Below are positions 1 to 8,213 of a stretch of 64,000 nucleotides of DNA, one piece after another. The stretch is from Kerstersia similis (GTDB taxonomy: Bacteria; Pseudomonadota; Gammaproteobacteria; Burkholderiales; Burkholderiaceae_B), in the NCBI RefSeq assembly GCF_965139615.1, contig NZ_CBCSIQ010000002.1:230134-294133 (forward strand). Reading direction: 5' to 3'. Every line of letters starts with the position of its first letter. The first letter of the stretch is position 1. The notes beneath the pieces are model-generated. The model had not been told where the DNA came from, did not search any database, and was given only the letters and a program-made list of their open reading frames with translations. The translations under genes were made by a program, and so were the position numbers.

Positions 1-776
1 AGTACATCAGAGTCGTAAATCATAAAGCCTGTATATACAAAATCTCCCAGAGAGAAGTCGGTTCCATTGCTGCCAGAATAATTATTATTCCAATCACCCT
101 GGGTAAAATAACGCCCATACAATGAATACCCTTCCCGTGAATTGTCGGCTGCATCAGTTTTGAATAAGATAGCCTCATCAATTGCCCAGCCATCCCGAAA
201 TACACTAGGGGTCCGTGATAATTGCCTAACATCTTGCGATAGGATGATGAAAGGTAAATTCAGGTAGGTTTCATTTACCCCTTCTGATTCATTTTGTTTT
301 CTTTGAACGCGCGGATAGCCTACTAATATGGCACCGTAATCTGCGACGAAGGCACGGCCTGACTCATCAAGCTTCAATGCGGAGTCCCGCGTTTCATAAA
401 AAAATGGGATTCCTGCTGTCTTTAAAGCAGGATATGGCATTTCATAATATCCATCAGGATAAACAAAAGGGGCATAGATATTTAAATCCGCAGGAATGCA
501 ATCCTCTCCGCATGTCACAAGCTTCGGCGGATTAATATAAGAATCCAGCGTCCAATCCCCCAGCTTGCTGATATTCCCCACCCCCAGTTGCTCGACGCAA
601 TTGCCAACAACGTTTTTGCAGGCACCCACACTGACAGGGGCTTCTGGTTCCGGTTTTCCCGGTTCCTCCGTACCCGGCCCGATAGGGTTGGCGGTATCAC
701 TATCGCCACCGCCTCCGCAGCCATATAGAGCCACTGCCGCCACACTGGCAAGCGCCAACCGGGTGAAATAAGACAT
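1..776 (-). CDS. Putative outer-membrane lipoprotein, 3' end missing (runs off the left edge)
   Basis: An open frame runs without a stop from ATG at 776 to base 1 (258 codons seen). GGAG lies about 10 bases before the ATG. The N-terminus MSYFTRLALASVAAVALYGC is a classic type II signal peptide with the lipobox Cys at residue 20. A Gly/Asp run and a Pro/Glu linker follow, then a domain with two Cys pairs (CKNVVGNC and CGEDC) and many Tyr/Asn/Gly residues. I do not recognise the domain. A Fur-like box lies 60-80 bases upstream and a catecholate receptor gene lies nearby, so an iron-starvation role at the cell surface is a reasonable guess, not shown. The distal part is much richer in A/T than the rest of the window, which suggests horizontal transfer. 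Confidence 0.7.
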   Translation of the reverse strand, partial: MSYFTRLALASVAAVALYGCGGGGDSDTANPIGPGTEEPGKPEPEAPVSVGACKNVVGNCVEQLGVGNISKLGDWTLDSYINPPKLVTCGEDCIPADLNIYAPFVYPDGYYEMPYPALKTAGIPFFYETRDSALKLDESGRAFVADYGAILVGYPRVQRKQNESEGVNETYLNLPFIILSQDVRQLSRTPSVFRDGWAIDEAILFKTDAADNSREGYSLYGRYFTQGDWNNNYSGSNGTDFSLGDFVYTGFMIYDSDV

Positions 777-835
777 TTCGAGTTCTCCAAAAGGATTTCC
801 AGCCGCAGGCGGATCCGGCCTACGGACGTCACAAC

Positions 836-854
836 GAAATGCATTATCATTATT
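836..854 (-). promoter_or_regulatory. Fur-like box before the lipoprotein gene
   Basis: The core TTATCATTAT at 844-853 matches the palindromic 19-bp Fur consensus. Overall agreement is about 14 of 19 positions. It lies 60-80 bases upstream of the lipoprotein ATG at 776, a suitable distance for iron-dependent repression. Confidence 0.5.
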
Positions 855-877
855 ACGATTGATTAATCCAATCGTAA
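853..877. promoter_or_regulatory. Perfect 9-bp inverted repeat next to the Fur box
   Basis: TTACGATTG (853-861) and CAATCGTAA (869-877) are exact inverted copies separated by ATTAATC. Another ACGATT copy follows at 880-885. The arrangement resembles an operator for a dimeric regulator or an extended Fur array. No protein can be assigned from the sequence. Confidence 0.4.
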
Positions 878-985
878 AAACGATTATCAACAAAAAACGG
901 GAAAACTCGCTGCTTCGACGCTAATGCGAGGTGAGAAAACTCCGGGCTTTTAGGGGCGGCGTTGGCGGACGGCCAAACAGAAATA

Positions 986-1005
986 TACTGGATACAAAAC
1001 CAGTC
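986..1005 (+). promoter_or_regulatory. LexA-like (SOS) box
   Basis: CTG at 988-990 and CAG at 1001-1003 are spaced by ten A/T-rich bases and flanked by TA and T, as in the SOS consensus CTG-N10-CAG. About 14 of 20 positions match the Escherichia coli consensus. The box ends 16 bases before the ATG at 1021, a position that would block transcription or translation initiation of that gene. Confidence 0.45.
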
Positions 1006-1020
1006 ATTGAGGCCTGAACC

Positions 1021-1572
1021 ATGCCGCCGTCTATGCAGCTATCCACTCGCGCCGCTCTGCGGCAGGACTATCTTCCTTCCGGCAAAGAAACCATCATGAT
1101 CAAGCCCTCTTCGCCCTCCTTGCGTCCCTGCCAGCGCAAAGTTTTACCAGCGAAAGCCCTGGACATGCCAGTTGCCAATCGCCAGATACGCAGCCGGGAT
1201 GACCTGTCCTTTACCCGCCGAGATGCCGGCGGACGGCTGATCAACTGGATGGTGCCTCAGCGCGCCGGCGAGTGGCATGCGCACTATGGCATCGGGGAAA
1301 ACTGGTTCGACGAAATCGTGCAACTGGCGCGCCACGACCCGGAAGAAGCCTATACCGCGCTGCGCATGGCCGGGCCATTGCTGCTGCCATACATGAATTT
1401 CGGCCATGCCGAAGGTTTCTTCAATAGCATGGCTCAGTGGGCGGTTGCAGGCATACTGACGGCACAAGGCCAAGATCCAGCCTTGCCTTTCAAATTGCCG
1501 TCGCTGGGGGATACCGTGCATCCCGGCATGCCCTTCTATCGCCAGTCGTCGCCTGACACGCCGGCGCCATAG
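1021..1572 (+). CDS. Hypothetical protein behind a LexA-like box
   Basis: 183 residues. The ATG at 1021 has GAGG about 8 bases upstream; ATG at 1033 or 1096 are alternatives. The first ~50 residues are basic and Ser/Pro-rich. The remainder (from about residue 58) looks like a folded domain rich in Trp, His and Tyr (LINWMVPQRAGEWHAHYG, LLLPYMNFGHAEGFFNSMAQ). There is no signal peptide or membrane helix. I recognise no family. The gene is convergent with the XRE regulator at 1621, with a 7-bp hairpin between them. The upstream LexA-like box suggests DNA-damage induction, which is an inference. It does not resemble SulA, ImuA or UmuD. Confidence 0.6.
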   Translation: MPPSMQLSTRAALRQDYLPSGKETIMIKPSSPSLRPCQRKVLPAKALDMPVANRQIRSRDDLSFTRRDAGGRLINWMVPQRAGEWHAHYGIGENWFDEIVQLARHDPEEAYTALRMAGPLLLPYMNFGHAEGFFNSMAQWAVAGILTAQGQDPALPFKLPSLGDTVHPGMPFYRQSSPDTPAP

Positions 1573-1581
1573 CGTACCGGG

Positions 1582-1599
1582 CGGGCAGTCACCTGCCCG
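1582..1599. terminator. Hairpin between convergent genes
   Basis: CGGGCAG (1582-1588) pairs with CTGCCCG (1593-1599) around the loop TCAC. It has no T-tract, so it may be a weak bidirectional terminator for the genes ending at 1572 and 1621. Confidence 0.35.
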
Positions 1600-1620
1600 G
1601 CCACGACCGCCGGTTTGCAA

Positions 1621-2037
1621 TTATTCCGTCTTGCCCGTGGACGTACGCTCAACTGCGGCCACCAAGCCATCCACGATGCCGGCCAATGGCTCGGCCCATG
1701 CGGGCACAGGTTCTTTGGAACGGCGCAATACCAATTGTGCAAGCCTGCGCTGCGCCTCACTCGCGCTGTCATAGTGATCCAGCAGGTCATCCTGCTCCGG
1801 TGTCAGAGGCAAACGGCTGCTGGCGCCCTCTTCCTCGTTCCTGACACCATCGAGCAGCCAACGTATGGGGACGCGATACAGCGTCGCCAGGCGCGGAATG
1901 AAGGTCGAGGTCGGCTGCTCGCCGGTTTCAAGCGCAGACAACGTGGACTGCGCCATGCCTGCACGATCGGCCGCCTGTTTTTGCGAATAGCCCGCTTCCA
2001 GCCTGGCGTCGCGCAGGCGTTGTCCAAACTTGGTCAT
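1621..2037 (-). CDS. XRE-family helix-turn-helix regulator
   Basis: 138 residues. An HTH_3/XRE domain spans about residues 3-60: the stretch LRDARLEAGYSQKQAADRAG followed by MAQSTLSALETG is the recognition region. A short acidic C-terminal part (about 75-138) has no known domain. The ATG at 2037 has AGGA about 9 bases upstream. The gene is divergent from the TonB-dependent receptor gene starting at 2179, and the 141-base spacer holds repeats and a Fur-like box. It may therefore repress itself and perhaps the receptor gene. It is not long enough to carry a sugar or cupin sensor domain. Confidence 0.85.
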   Translation of the reverse strand: MTKFGQRLRDARLEAGYSQKQAADRAGMAQSTLSALETGEQPTSTFIPRLATLYRVPIRWLLDGVRNEEEGASSRLPLTPEQDDLLDHYDSASEAQRRLAQLVLRRSKEPVPAWAEPLAGIVDGLVAAVERTSTGKTE

Positions 2038-2087
2038 ATCGGAATCCTGATCGAAATTTCCGAAATTATTGATATCGGGATTCTGAT
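2036..2087. promoter_or_regulatory. Direct and inverted repeats at the xre start codon
   Basis: ATATCGGAATCCTGAT (2036-2051) and ATATCGGGATTCTGAT (2072-2087) match at 14 of 16 bases with a 36-base period. Between them AATTT-CCG-AAATT (2055-2067) is an inverted repeat. They overlap the start codon and leader of the XRE gene, as expected of an autoregulatory operator; the binding protein is inferred. Confidence 0.4.
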
Positions 2088-2110
2088 AGGAACAAAAGCC
2101 GCAATGGCGA

Positions 2111-2129
2111 TTGGATGATAATCATTATT
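2111..2129 (+). promoter_or_regulatory. Fur-like box before the catecholate receptor gene
   Basis: GATAATCATTAT at 2117-2128 is a perfect 12-base central part of the Fur consensus, and about 14 of 19 positions match overall. It lies about 50 bases upstream of the receptor ATG at 2179. TonB-dependent siderophore receptors are classically Fur-repressed. Confidence 0.65.
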
Positions 2130-2178
2130 CCGATAGCATGGGGAACGCAATTCAGTTAAGAAACCGTTCCAGGCCAAT

Positions 2179-4839
2179 ATGTCATCCACCACTTCCCTGG
2201 CGCCGTCAGCCACTCCCCTGCTCAACACCCTGGCGGCGCTCACTGCTGCAACGCTGCTCAGCGCGACCTCACAGGTTCGGGCACAAGCTGTCGTGCCGGA
2301 CCCTGAAACCGTCACCGATTTACCTTCAGCGATCCAGCCCGAGCACACACCGGCTAACCCTGCCAATCCTGCGGTATCGGGCGTCACCTCGAATCACGGC
2401 GTGACGGAACTGGACAGCGTCACCGTCGAAGGGCTGTATCAGCGGCGCCAGACGACTGGTCAGTCCGTCATTTCTTCCGAGGACATCCGCAAGATGCCAG
2501 TGACCAACGACCTGGCCGAGATCATCCGCAAGCAACCCGGCGCAGCCCTCACCACGGCTTCGACTTCGGGCCAGTATGGCAACAAGCGGCAGATATCCTT
2601 GCGTGGCATGGGGCCGGAAAACACCTTGATCCTGATTGATGGCCGCCCTGTGCTCAGTCGCAATGCTGTACGCATGGGATGGCGCGGCGATCGCAATACA
2701 CGGGGTGACACCAATTGGGTGCCAGCAGAAATGGTCGAGTCGATTCGTGTCATACGCGGGCCGGCGGCGGCCATTTATGGCAATGGCGCCGCAGGAGGCG
2801 TCGTGAACATCATCACCAGGAAAGCCGGTGACACCTGGAATACCTCGCTTTCCACCACGCACACACGGCCGCAGGATGGCAAGGAAGGCGATGGGCAGCG
2901 CTACAACTTCAGCCTGATGGGTCCGTTATCGGACACACTCTCGCTACGCCTGTACGGCAACTACAACCGCATCGAGGAAGATGCCTGGGATATCAATCGC
3001 GAACATGAGGGCGACCGCAGCGAACTGCTCAAAGGTACGCATTGCGACGTCTATGGCAACCATTGCCGTACGGGCTACTACTCCTACGTCAAAACCTTTA
3101 CCGCAGGCCGGGAAGGCCTGGTCAACAAGGATGGCGATATCCTGTTGAGCTGGCACCCATCGGCCAGCCAAACCGTGGCTGCCGGGTTTACCTATGGCCG
3201 GCAGGACAATCTCTATTCCGGCGAATCTGCCTACAACAATATTCAGAATGGCCAGATCGTCATCGATGGATTCAAAGACCCGCGTTACAGCCAGTATGGC
3301 GGCAAACAGGTGTACTACATGGGGACGGATGTCTCTGATCTGCTGGGCAAGACGACCAACAGCACGACGCGCAAGGCCTACTCCCTGAGCCATGATATCC
3401 GCTGGGATCATGCCAGCTTGCGCAGCTTCGTGCAGGTAGAAGATACCGATATCGACCGGTTGGTCGAAGGCCTGGCTGGCGGTGGTGCCGGCTCCCTGTT
3501 GTCCAGTACCACCAGCATCAGCCAAAAGGCGCTGACTTCGCGCACCCGCAGCAGCCTGCGCAGCACCACTCTGAAAAGTGAATGGTCCCGGCCTTTCGCA
3601 CTGCTGGGCATGTCGCATTTCTTGACGGCCGGCATCGAATACCAGCACAGCCGCTTGACCGACCCCGAATCCATGTCGCAAAGCCTGCAGAACCTCAAGT
3701 TCAGTTTCAATGTCCCTGGATTTGACCCTGACCGTGCGCGCAGCCCACATAGCGCCGCATCTATTTGGTCCGTTTTCCTGTCCGATGAAATCGAACCCTG
3801 GGCAGGCGCCTTGCTGACCCCGGCCGTGCGCTACGATCATCACAGCCTGATCGAGAGCGCCATCAGCCCATCGCTCAATCTGCAACAGCAAGTGGGCGGC
3901 GGTTTTACGCTGCATGCCGGTGTTGGCCAGACGTACAAGGCGCCGAACCTGTACCAGTTGAACCCCGACTATCTGCTTTACAGCAATGGCAATGGTTGCT
4001 TCCACTTGCAACGCCGCTCCTATAGCGGCCAGGAACAGGTATATCGCTCACCCTGCTTCCTGCAAGGCAACGACAAGCTCAAGCCCGAAGCAAGCATCAA
4101 TCTGGAACTTGGCCTGGCCTATCAAGGCGAGCGCTTGTCCGGCACCTTGACCTACTTCCACAATGATTACCGCAATCGCATCGAAGCCGGCACCAACCGG
4201 CGGCATTCGGAAAATACCTATACGCCTGACGGCCTGCTGGATCTGCTCAGTATCGACATCTATCGCTGGGTCAATGTCCGCAAGACCTTGCTGGAAGGCC
4301 TGGAAGGCTCCGTTCAATGGGACATCACTGATACGCTTCAGTGGAACAACGCGTTCAGCTACATGCATCGCTTCGAGACCTTTGACAAGGATCTGAGCAA
4401 CGCCTATTACACTGCGGCGATCGAAAACACCATCAACGAAGGCAGGGCCTCCGACCTGATCGCCGTGCTGCCCAAATACACCCTGGTCAGCAATCTGAGC
4501 TGGCAAGCCAGCCCGGCGCTGATGCTATCTGTCACCGGCAGCTTCTATGGCAAGCAGAAGCCCGCACAGCTCAATGAGCACAACGTGGGAGACGGCTACT
4601 TCGCGCAAGATCTGGGGCGCGACGACCGTCGGGCGTACATGATCCTGGACTTCGCCGCCTCCTATGATTGGAGCCGCTACATGACGGTGTCCGCAGGCGT
4701 CAAGAACATGCTGGATCGTCGCCTGTATCGCCTGGGCAATGCAAACAGCTATAACCTGGCATCGGTTCGTGGCGCTGGTGCCAACACCTATAACGAACCT
4801 GGGCGCGCTTTCTATATGGGCCTCAATGCCCGGTTCTAA
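2179..4839 (+). CDS. fepA: TonB-dependent ferric catecholate (enterobactin-type) receptor, FepA/BfeA/PfeA family
   Basis: 886 residues, usual for the family after allowing for a longer N-terminus. A signal peptide covers residues 1-37 (cleavage after AQA). A TonB-box-like stretch DSVTVEG lies near residues 79-85. The plug domain follows, with the family signature segments RGMGPENTLILIDGRPV, RNTRGDTNWVP (about 172-182) and GPAAAIYGNGAAGGVVNIIT. The C-terminal two thirds is a 22-strand beta-barrel pattern ending in the terminal Phe of outer-membrane proteins. It would import ferric catecholate siderophores across the outer membrane using TonB-ExbBD energy. No siderophore biosynthesis, esterase or ABC importer gene lies alongside, so it may serve xenosiderophores. 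The ATG at 2179 has only a weak Shine-Dalgarno sequence. The exact ligand is not deducible. Confidence 0.93.
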   Translation: MSSTTSLAPSATPLLNTLAALTAATLLSATSQVRAQAVVPDPETVTDLPSAIQPEHTPANPANPAVSGVTSNHGVTELDSVTVEGLYQRRQTTGQSVISSEDIRKMPVTNDLAEIIRKQPGAALTTASTSGQYGNKRQISLRGMGPENTLILIDGRPVLSRNAVRMGWRGDRNTRGDTNWVPAEMVESIRVIRGPAAAIYGNGAAGGVVNIITRKAGDTWNTSLSTTHTRPQDGKEGDGQRYNFSLMGPLSDTLSLRLYGNYNRIEEDAWDINREHEGDRSELLKGTHCDVYGNHCRTGYYSYVKTFTAGREGLVNKDGDILLSWHPSASQTVAAGFTYGRQDNLYSGESAYNNIQNGQIVIDGFKDPRYSQYGGKQVYYMGTDVSDLLGKTTNSTTRKAYSLSHDIRWDHASLRSFVQVEDTDIDRLVEGLAGGGAGSLLSSTTSISQKALTSRTRSSLRSTTLKSEWSRPFALLGMSHFLTAGIEYQHSRLTDPESMSQSLQNLKFSFNVPGFDPDRARSPHSAASIWSVFLSDEIEPWAGALLTPAVRYDHHSLIESAISPSLNLQQQVGGGFTLHAGVGQTYKAPNLYQLNPDYLLYSNGNGCFHLQRRSYSGQEQVYRSPCFLQGNDKLKPEASINLELGLAYQGERLSGTLTYFHNDYRNRIEAGTNRRHSENTYTPDGLLDLLSIDIYRWVNVRKTLLEGLEGSVQWDITDTLQWNNAFSYMHRFETFDKDLSNAYYTAAIENTINEGRASDLIAVLPKYTLVSNLSWQASPALMLSVTGSFYGKQKPAQLNEHNVGDGYFAQDLGRDDRRAYMILDFAASYDWSRYMTVSAGVKNMLDRRLYRLGNANSYNLASVRGAGANTYNEPGRAFYMGLNARF

Positions 4840-4877
4840 CAGGCCGCCGGCTGCACCGCATTGAAGCAGAAAACGCA

Positions 4878-4912
4878 CTGCACCGGCGCATCGCTGCGGC
4901 CTATTGGTGCAG
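4878..4912 (+). terminator. Hairpin downstream of the receptor gene
   Basis: CTGCACC (4878-4884) pairs with GGTGCAG (4906-4912), with an inner CGCA/TGCG stem. It lies 39 bases after the receptor stop and before glnD. It lacks a T-tract, so it is only a possible terminator. Confidence 0.3.
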
Positions 4913-4982
4913 GCCCGGGAATTCTTCAAGTCTGCAGCCGATTGAGGTAATTCCGGGCCAAACCCGCTGGCCGGGCTGCTTT

Positions 4983-7655
4983 ATGATGACAGGCATGTCG
5001 CGCTCGGAATCTGCCACCATGCCTGCCCAACCTGACCTGTCTTCGATCAAAGAACGCCTGCTCGCCAGGCGCGCTGCTGCCATTGCGTCTTACCGCGAAC
5101 ATCGTCGCCCCGATGATCTGCTGCATGAGCTCCGGCTGATTGTTGACCAGGCTTTGCGATCGTTGGCAAAGGTATGCCCCTTGCCTGCGGATGCAACGCT
5201 TGCCGCAGTCGGTGGCTATGGACGAGGCGAACTCTATCCTTTTTCCGATGTGGATCTATTGCTGCTGCTTCCTCAGGCGGCCAGCGCCGAGGATGAGGAA
5301 AAGCTGGCTCATTGGGTGGCGGCACTTTGGGACATAGGCCTGGAGCCTGGGCACAGCGTGCGTACCGTCGAAGAATGCTGCAAAGAGGCGGCCAGCGACA
5401 TCACCATTGAAACCTCCATGCTGGAATCCCGCTTTCTGCTGGGCAGCCGTCCCTTGATGCGCCGCTTCGAGGAGGCCATCCAGCAACAACTGGATCCGCG
5501 CCGTTTCTTCCAGGACAAACAACTGGAAATGGAACAGCGGCACAGCCGCTATCAGGATACGCCTTACGCCCTTGAACCCAATTGCAAAGAATCTCCCGGG
5601 GGGCTGCGTGACCTGCAGGTCATTCTCTGGATGGCGAAAGCGGGAGGATTTGGCGACAACTGGCGCGCCATCGCACGCAATGGCCTGCTGACCGACACCG
5701 AGGCCCGCGATTTGCGGCGCGCAGAATTGGCCTTCAAGGAACTGCGTATCGAACTGCATTTGATCGCTGGCCGCCGCGAAGACCGGGTGCTGTTCGATTA
5801 CCAGGCGAAACTGGCCGAGGCCTATGGCATTGGTGCCCATGGCATGCGTCGGGCCAGTGAAGTCCTGATGCAGCGTTATTATTGGGCGGCGCGGCTGGTG
5901 ACCCAGCTCAACACCATTCTGGTGTTGAACATCGAACAGCGCCTGTTTCCCCCCATTGGCCAGCTGTCGGTTCCGATAGACGAAGACTTCAGCAATGAAA
6001 ACGGCCGCCTGGCCATTCGTCGTCATGATGCGTTTGAACGCAAGCCCGCCCTGCTGCTGCGCGCCTTCCTCTGCCTGCAACAACACCCCGAGCTTCACGG
6101 CATGACCGCCGCAACCTTGCGGGCGATCTGGCACAACCGCGACCGCATCGACGCCCAATACCGGCGCAACCCGGTGAATCGTCGCTTGTTCCTGCAGATA
6201 CTGCAGCAACCTCGCGGTATCGTGCATGCGCTGCGTGCCATGACCATGCTGAATATCCTGCCACGCTATCTGCCGGTATTCCGCCGCATTGTCGGCCAGA
6301 TGCAGCATGATCTTTTCCACGTTTATACGGTCGATCAGCATACGTTGGCGGTTATCCGCTACCTTCGGCGTTTCACCATGGCCGAGCATGCCCAGGAATA
6401 CCCCCTGGCCAGCCAATTGATCGCGACGCTGGACAGACACTGGCTGCTGTATGTTGCAGCCCTGTTCCACGATATCGCCAAAGGCCGGGGCGGCGACCAT
6501 TCGGAACTGGGGGCGCGCGATGTCCGGCGCTTTGCCATCGATCACGGCCTGGATGGCGAAGATGTCGAACTGGTGGAATTCCTGGTGAGACAGCATTTGC
6601 TGATGTCCACCGTCGCCCAGAAACGGGACTTGTCAGACCCAGAGGTCATCCGGGCGTTTGCCCAGCAGGTTGGCTCCGTTCGACGCCTTAAGGCGCTTTA
6701 CCTGCTAACCGTTGCGGATATCCGTGGCACCAGCCCTAAGGTCTGGAACGCCTGGAAAGGCAAACTGCTGGAAGACCTTTACTACCGCACCCGCGAAGCG
6801 CTCGGCGGCAAGGATCCCGGCGATATCGACGCCGCCTTGGCACGCCGGCGCCAGGCTGCCATCGCCATCACCCAGGAAGCCGGGCTGCCCGATGCTGCGC
6901 GGGAGAATTTCTGGCGGCAACTGGATGTTGCCTACTTCCTGCGACACGACGCGGATGAAATTGCCTGGCACGCCATTCAGCTGCATGACCACGTTGCCGA
7001 TACGCAAAGCATTGTCCGGGCACGCCCCGCCACCGGTGACGAAGGCCTGCAGATCCTGGTCTATACGCCCGACGGCAATGATTTGTTCATGACCCTGTGC
7101 GCTTACTTCGATACCAGCAATTTCAGCATTCAGGACGCACGCATCCATACGACACGCCAGGGCTGGGCACTGGACAGTTTCATCGTCCTGTCTGCCTTTC
7201 CGGAACATGATCTGCAAGCCCAAGCACGCCATGTGGAAAAGGAACTGACCGCCTGGCTGTCGCGTCGGCGTCATGAAGACTTGGCGGCCCCGTCATGCTC
7301 GCTGCATGGCAGATTGCGGCAATCCCGCCGGTCGCAAGCCTTCCCTTTGCGGCCCCATATCGAATTGCAGCCCGACGAGCGCAGCCAATCCTGGCGGCTG
7401 AGCCTGGTAGCCGCCGATCGTCCGGGCCTGTTGCATGATCTGGCCCAGGTATTCAGCAGGCACGAAATCAACCTTCAGACAGCGAAAATCATGACTTTGG
7501 GGGAACGCGTCGAAGATATTTTTGTCATTGACGGGGCGACGCTGGAAAGCCCGCGCAGCCAGATGCGTTTTGAACGTGATTTACTGGATATGCTGGGTGG
7601 CCGCTCTCATACTCGGTCACAGGAAACCGCACTGGAGCTTCCCGGCACGCGTTAA
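4983..7655 (+). CDS. glnD: Bifunctional PII uridylyltransferase/uridylyl-removing enzyme
   Basis: 890 residues, full length. The nucleotidyltransferase motif GGYGRGELYPFSDVD is at residues 77-91. An HD phosphohydrolase domain with LFHDIAKGRGGDHSELG sits near 494-510 (His-Asp at 496-497). Two C-terminal ACT domains (about 700-880, e.g. VAADRPGLLHDLAQVFS) sense glutamine. The enzyme uridylylates PII (GlnB/GlnK) under nitrogen limitation and removes UMP when glutamine is plentiful, thereby controlling NtrB and GlnE. Its targets' partners glnA, ntrB and ntrC lie 25 kb to the right. The start is uncertain: ATG at 4983, 4995 and 5019 are all possible and none has a strong Shine-Dalgarno sequence. 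Confidence 0.97.
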   Translation: MMTGMSRSESATMPAQPDLSSIKERLLARRAAAIASYREHRRPDDLLHELRLIVDQALRSLAKVCPLPADATLAAVGGYGRGELYPFSDVDLLLLLPQAASAEDEEKLAHWVAALWDIGLEPGHSVRTVEECCKEAASDITIETSMLESRFLLGSRPLMRRFEEAIQQQLDPRRFFQDKQLEMEQRHSRYQDTPYALEPNCKESPGGLRDLQVILWMAKAGGFGDNWRAIARNGLLTDTEARDLRRAELAFKELRIELHLIAGRREDRVLFDYQAKLAEAYGIGAHGMRRASEVLMQRYYWAARLVTQLNTILVLNIEQRLFPPIGQLSVPIDEDFSNENGRLAIRRHDAFERKPALLLRAFLCLQQHPELHGMTAATLRAIWHNRDRIDAQYRRNPVNRRLFLQILQQPRGIVHALRAMTMLNILPRYLPVFRRIVGQMQHDLFHVYTVDQHTLAVIRYLRRFTMAEHAQEYPLASQLIATLDRHWLLYVAALFHDIAKGRGGDHSELGARDVRRFAIDHGLDGEDVELVEFLVRQHLLMSTVAQKRDLSDPEVIRAFAQQVGSVRRLKALYLLTVADIRGTSPKVWNAWKGKLLEDLYYRTREALGGKDPGDIDAALARRRQAAIAITQEAGLPDAARENFWRQLDVAYFLRHDADEIAWHAIQLHDHVADTQSIVRARPATGDEGLQILVYTPDGNDLFMTLCAYFDTSNFSIQDARIHTTRQGWALDSFIVLSAFPEHDLQAQARHVEKELTAWLSRRRHEDLAAPSCSLHGRLRQSRRSQAFPLRPHIELQPDERSQSWRLSLVAADRPGLLHDLAQVFSRHEINLQTAKIMTLGERVEDIFVIDGATLESPRSQMRFERDLLDMLGGRSHTRSQETALELPGTR

Positions 7656-7733
7656 GCTGCGCACTGCGTGGCGCTATCCAGGCCCGCCCTGATCGTTCTG
7701 ACGGAACACTTTCCACCTTTCGCATCACTGATT

Positions 7734-8213
7734 ATGAAACTCTCATCACGCTGTCTGCTGCTTCTTGTCGCCGTGTTATCTTTTGCTGCGGTCGGTGCAG
7801 CGCTGATCGCCCAATACATGTACGACCTGCAGCCATGTGCCTGGTGTTCCATGCAGCGTCTGATCTACCTGGTGCTGGGGGTATTTGCCTTGATCGGCGC
7901 CTTGATCCCGGGCCAGGGCGTGGGCCGCCGTATCGCCGGCACCGCCGCGGCACTGCTGGGAATTGCAGGCATCGTGGCAGCCTGGTACCAGCACAGCGTG
8001 GCGGCACAGATGTTTTCCTGCGACCGTACCTTTGCCGATCGGCTGATGATTGAATCCGGCCTGGAAGAAGGCGCCAGCTGGCTGTTCGGCATCTATGCAA
8101 GCTGCATGGATGCGACGGCCTATGTCTTCGGAATAGAATTCGCGCTCTGGAGCCTGGGATTGTTTGTCGTACTGACCCTGGCGCTGATCTGGGCCTTGTT
8201 CAAACGTACTTGA
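7734..8213 (+). CDS. dsbB: Disulfide bond formation protein B
   Basis: 159 residues from ATG at 7734; an upstream in-frame GTG at 7668 would add 22 residues ahead of the first membrane helix and is less likely. There are four transmembrane helices. The quinone-proximal cysteine pair is in PCAWCSMQR (after helix 1). The second periplasmic pair is Cys in FSCDRTF and Cys in YASCMDA. The protein reoxidises DsbA and passes electrons to ubiquinone in the inner membrane. It lies 78 bases after glnD. It converges with the Lrp-family gene: its TGA at 8211-8213 directly abuts that gene's stop codon. Confidence 0.95.
   Translation: MKLSSRCLLLLVAVLSFAAVGAALIAQYMYDLQPCAWCSMQRLIYLVLGVFALIGALIPGQGVGRRIAGTAAALLGIAGIVAAWYQHSVAAQMFSCDRTFADRLMIESGLEEGASWLFGIYASCMDATAYVFGIEFALWSLGLFVVLTLALIWALFKRT

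Noticed and set aside
2944..4011. 355-codon minus-strand frame
   Set aside because: Antisense to the TonB-dependent receptor, low-complexity hydrophobic/Gln sequence without family signatures.
4878..4912. TGCACC ... GGTGCA as an NtrC site before glnD
   Set aside because: The half sites match NtrC but the spacer is 21 bases instead of 5, and they form a hairpin stem; more likely the end of the receptor transcript.
5256..6596. 446-codon minus-strand frame
   Set aside because: It is entirely inside glnD on the opposite strand. glnD is full length with all catalytic motifs; the shadow has no motif or ribosome site.
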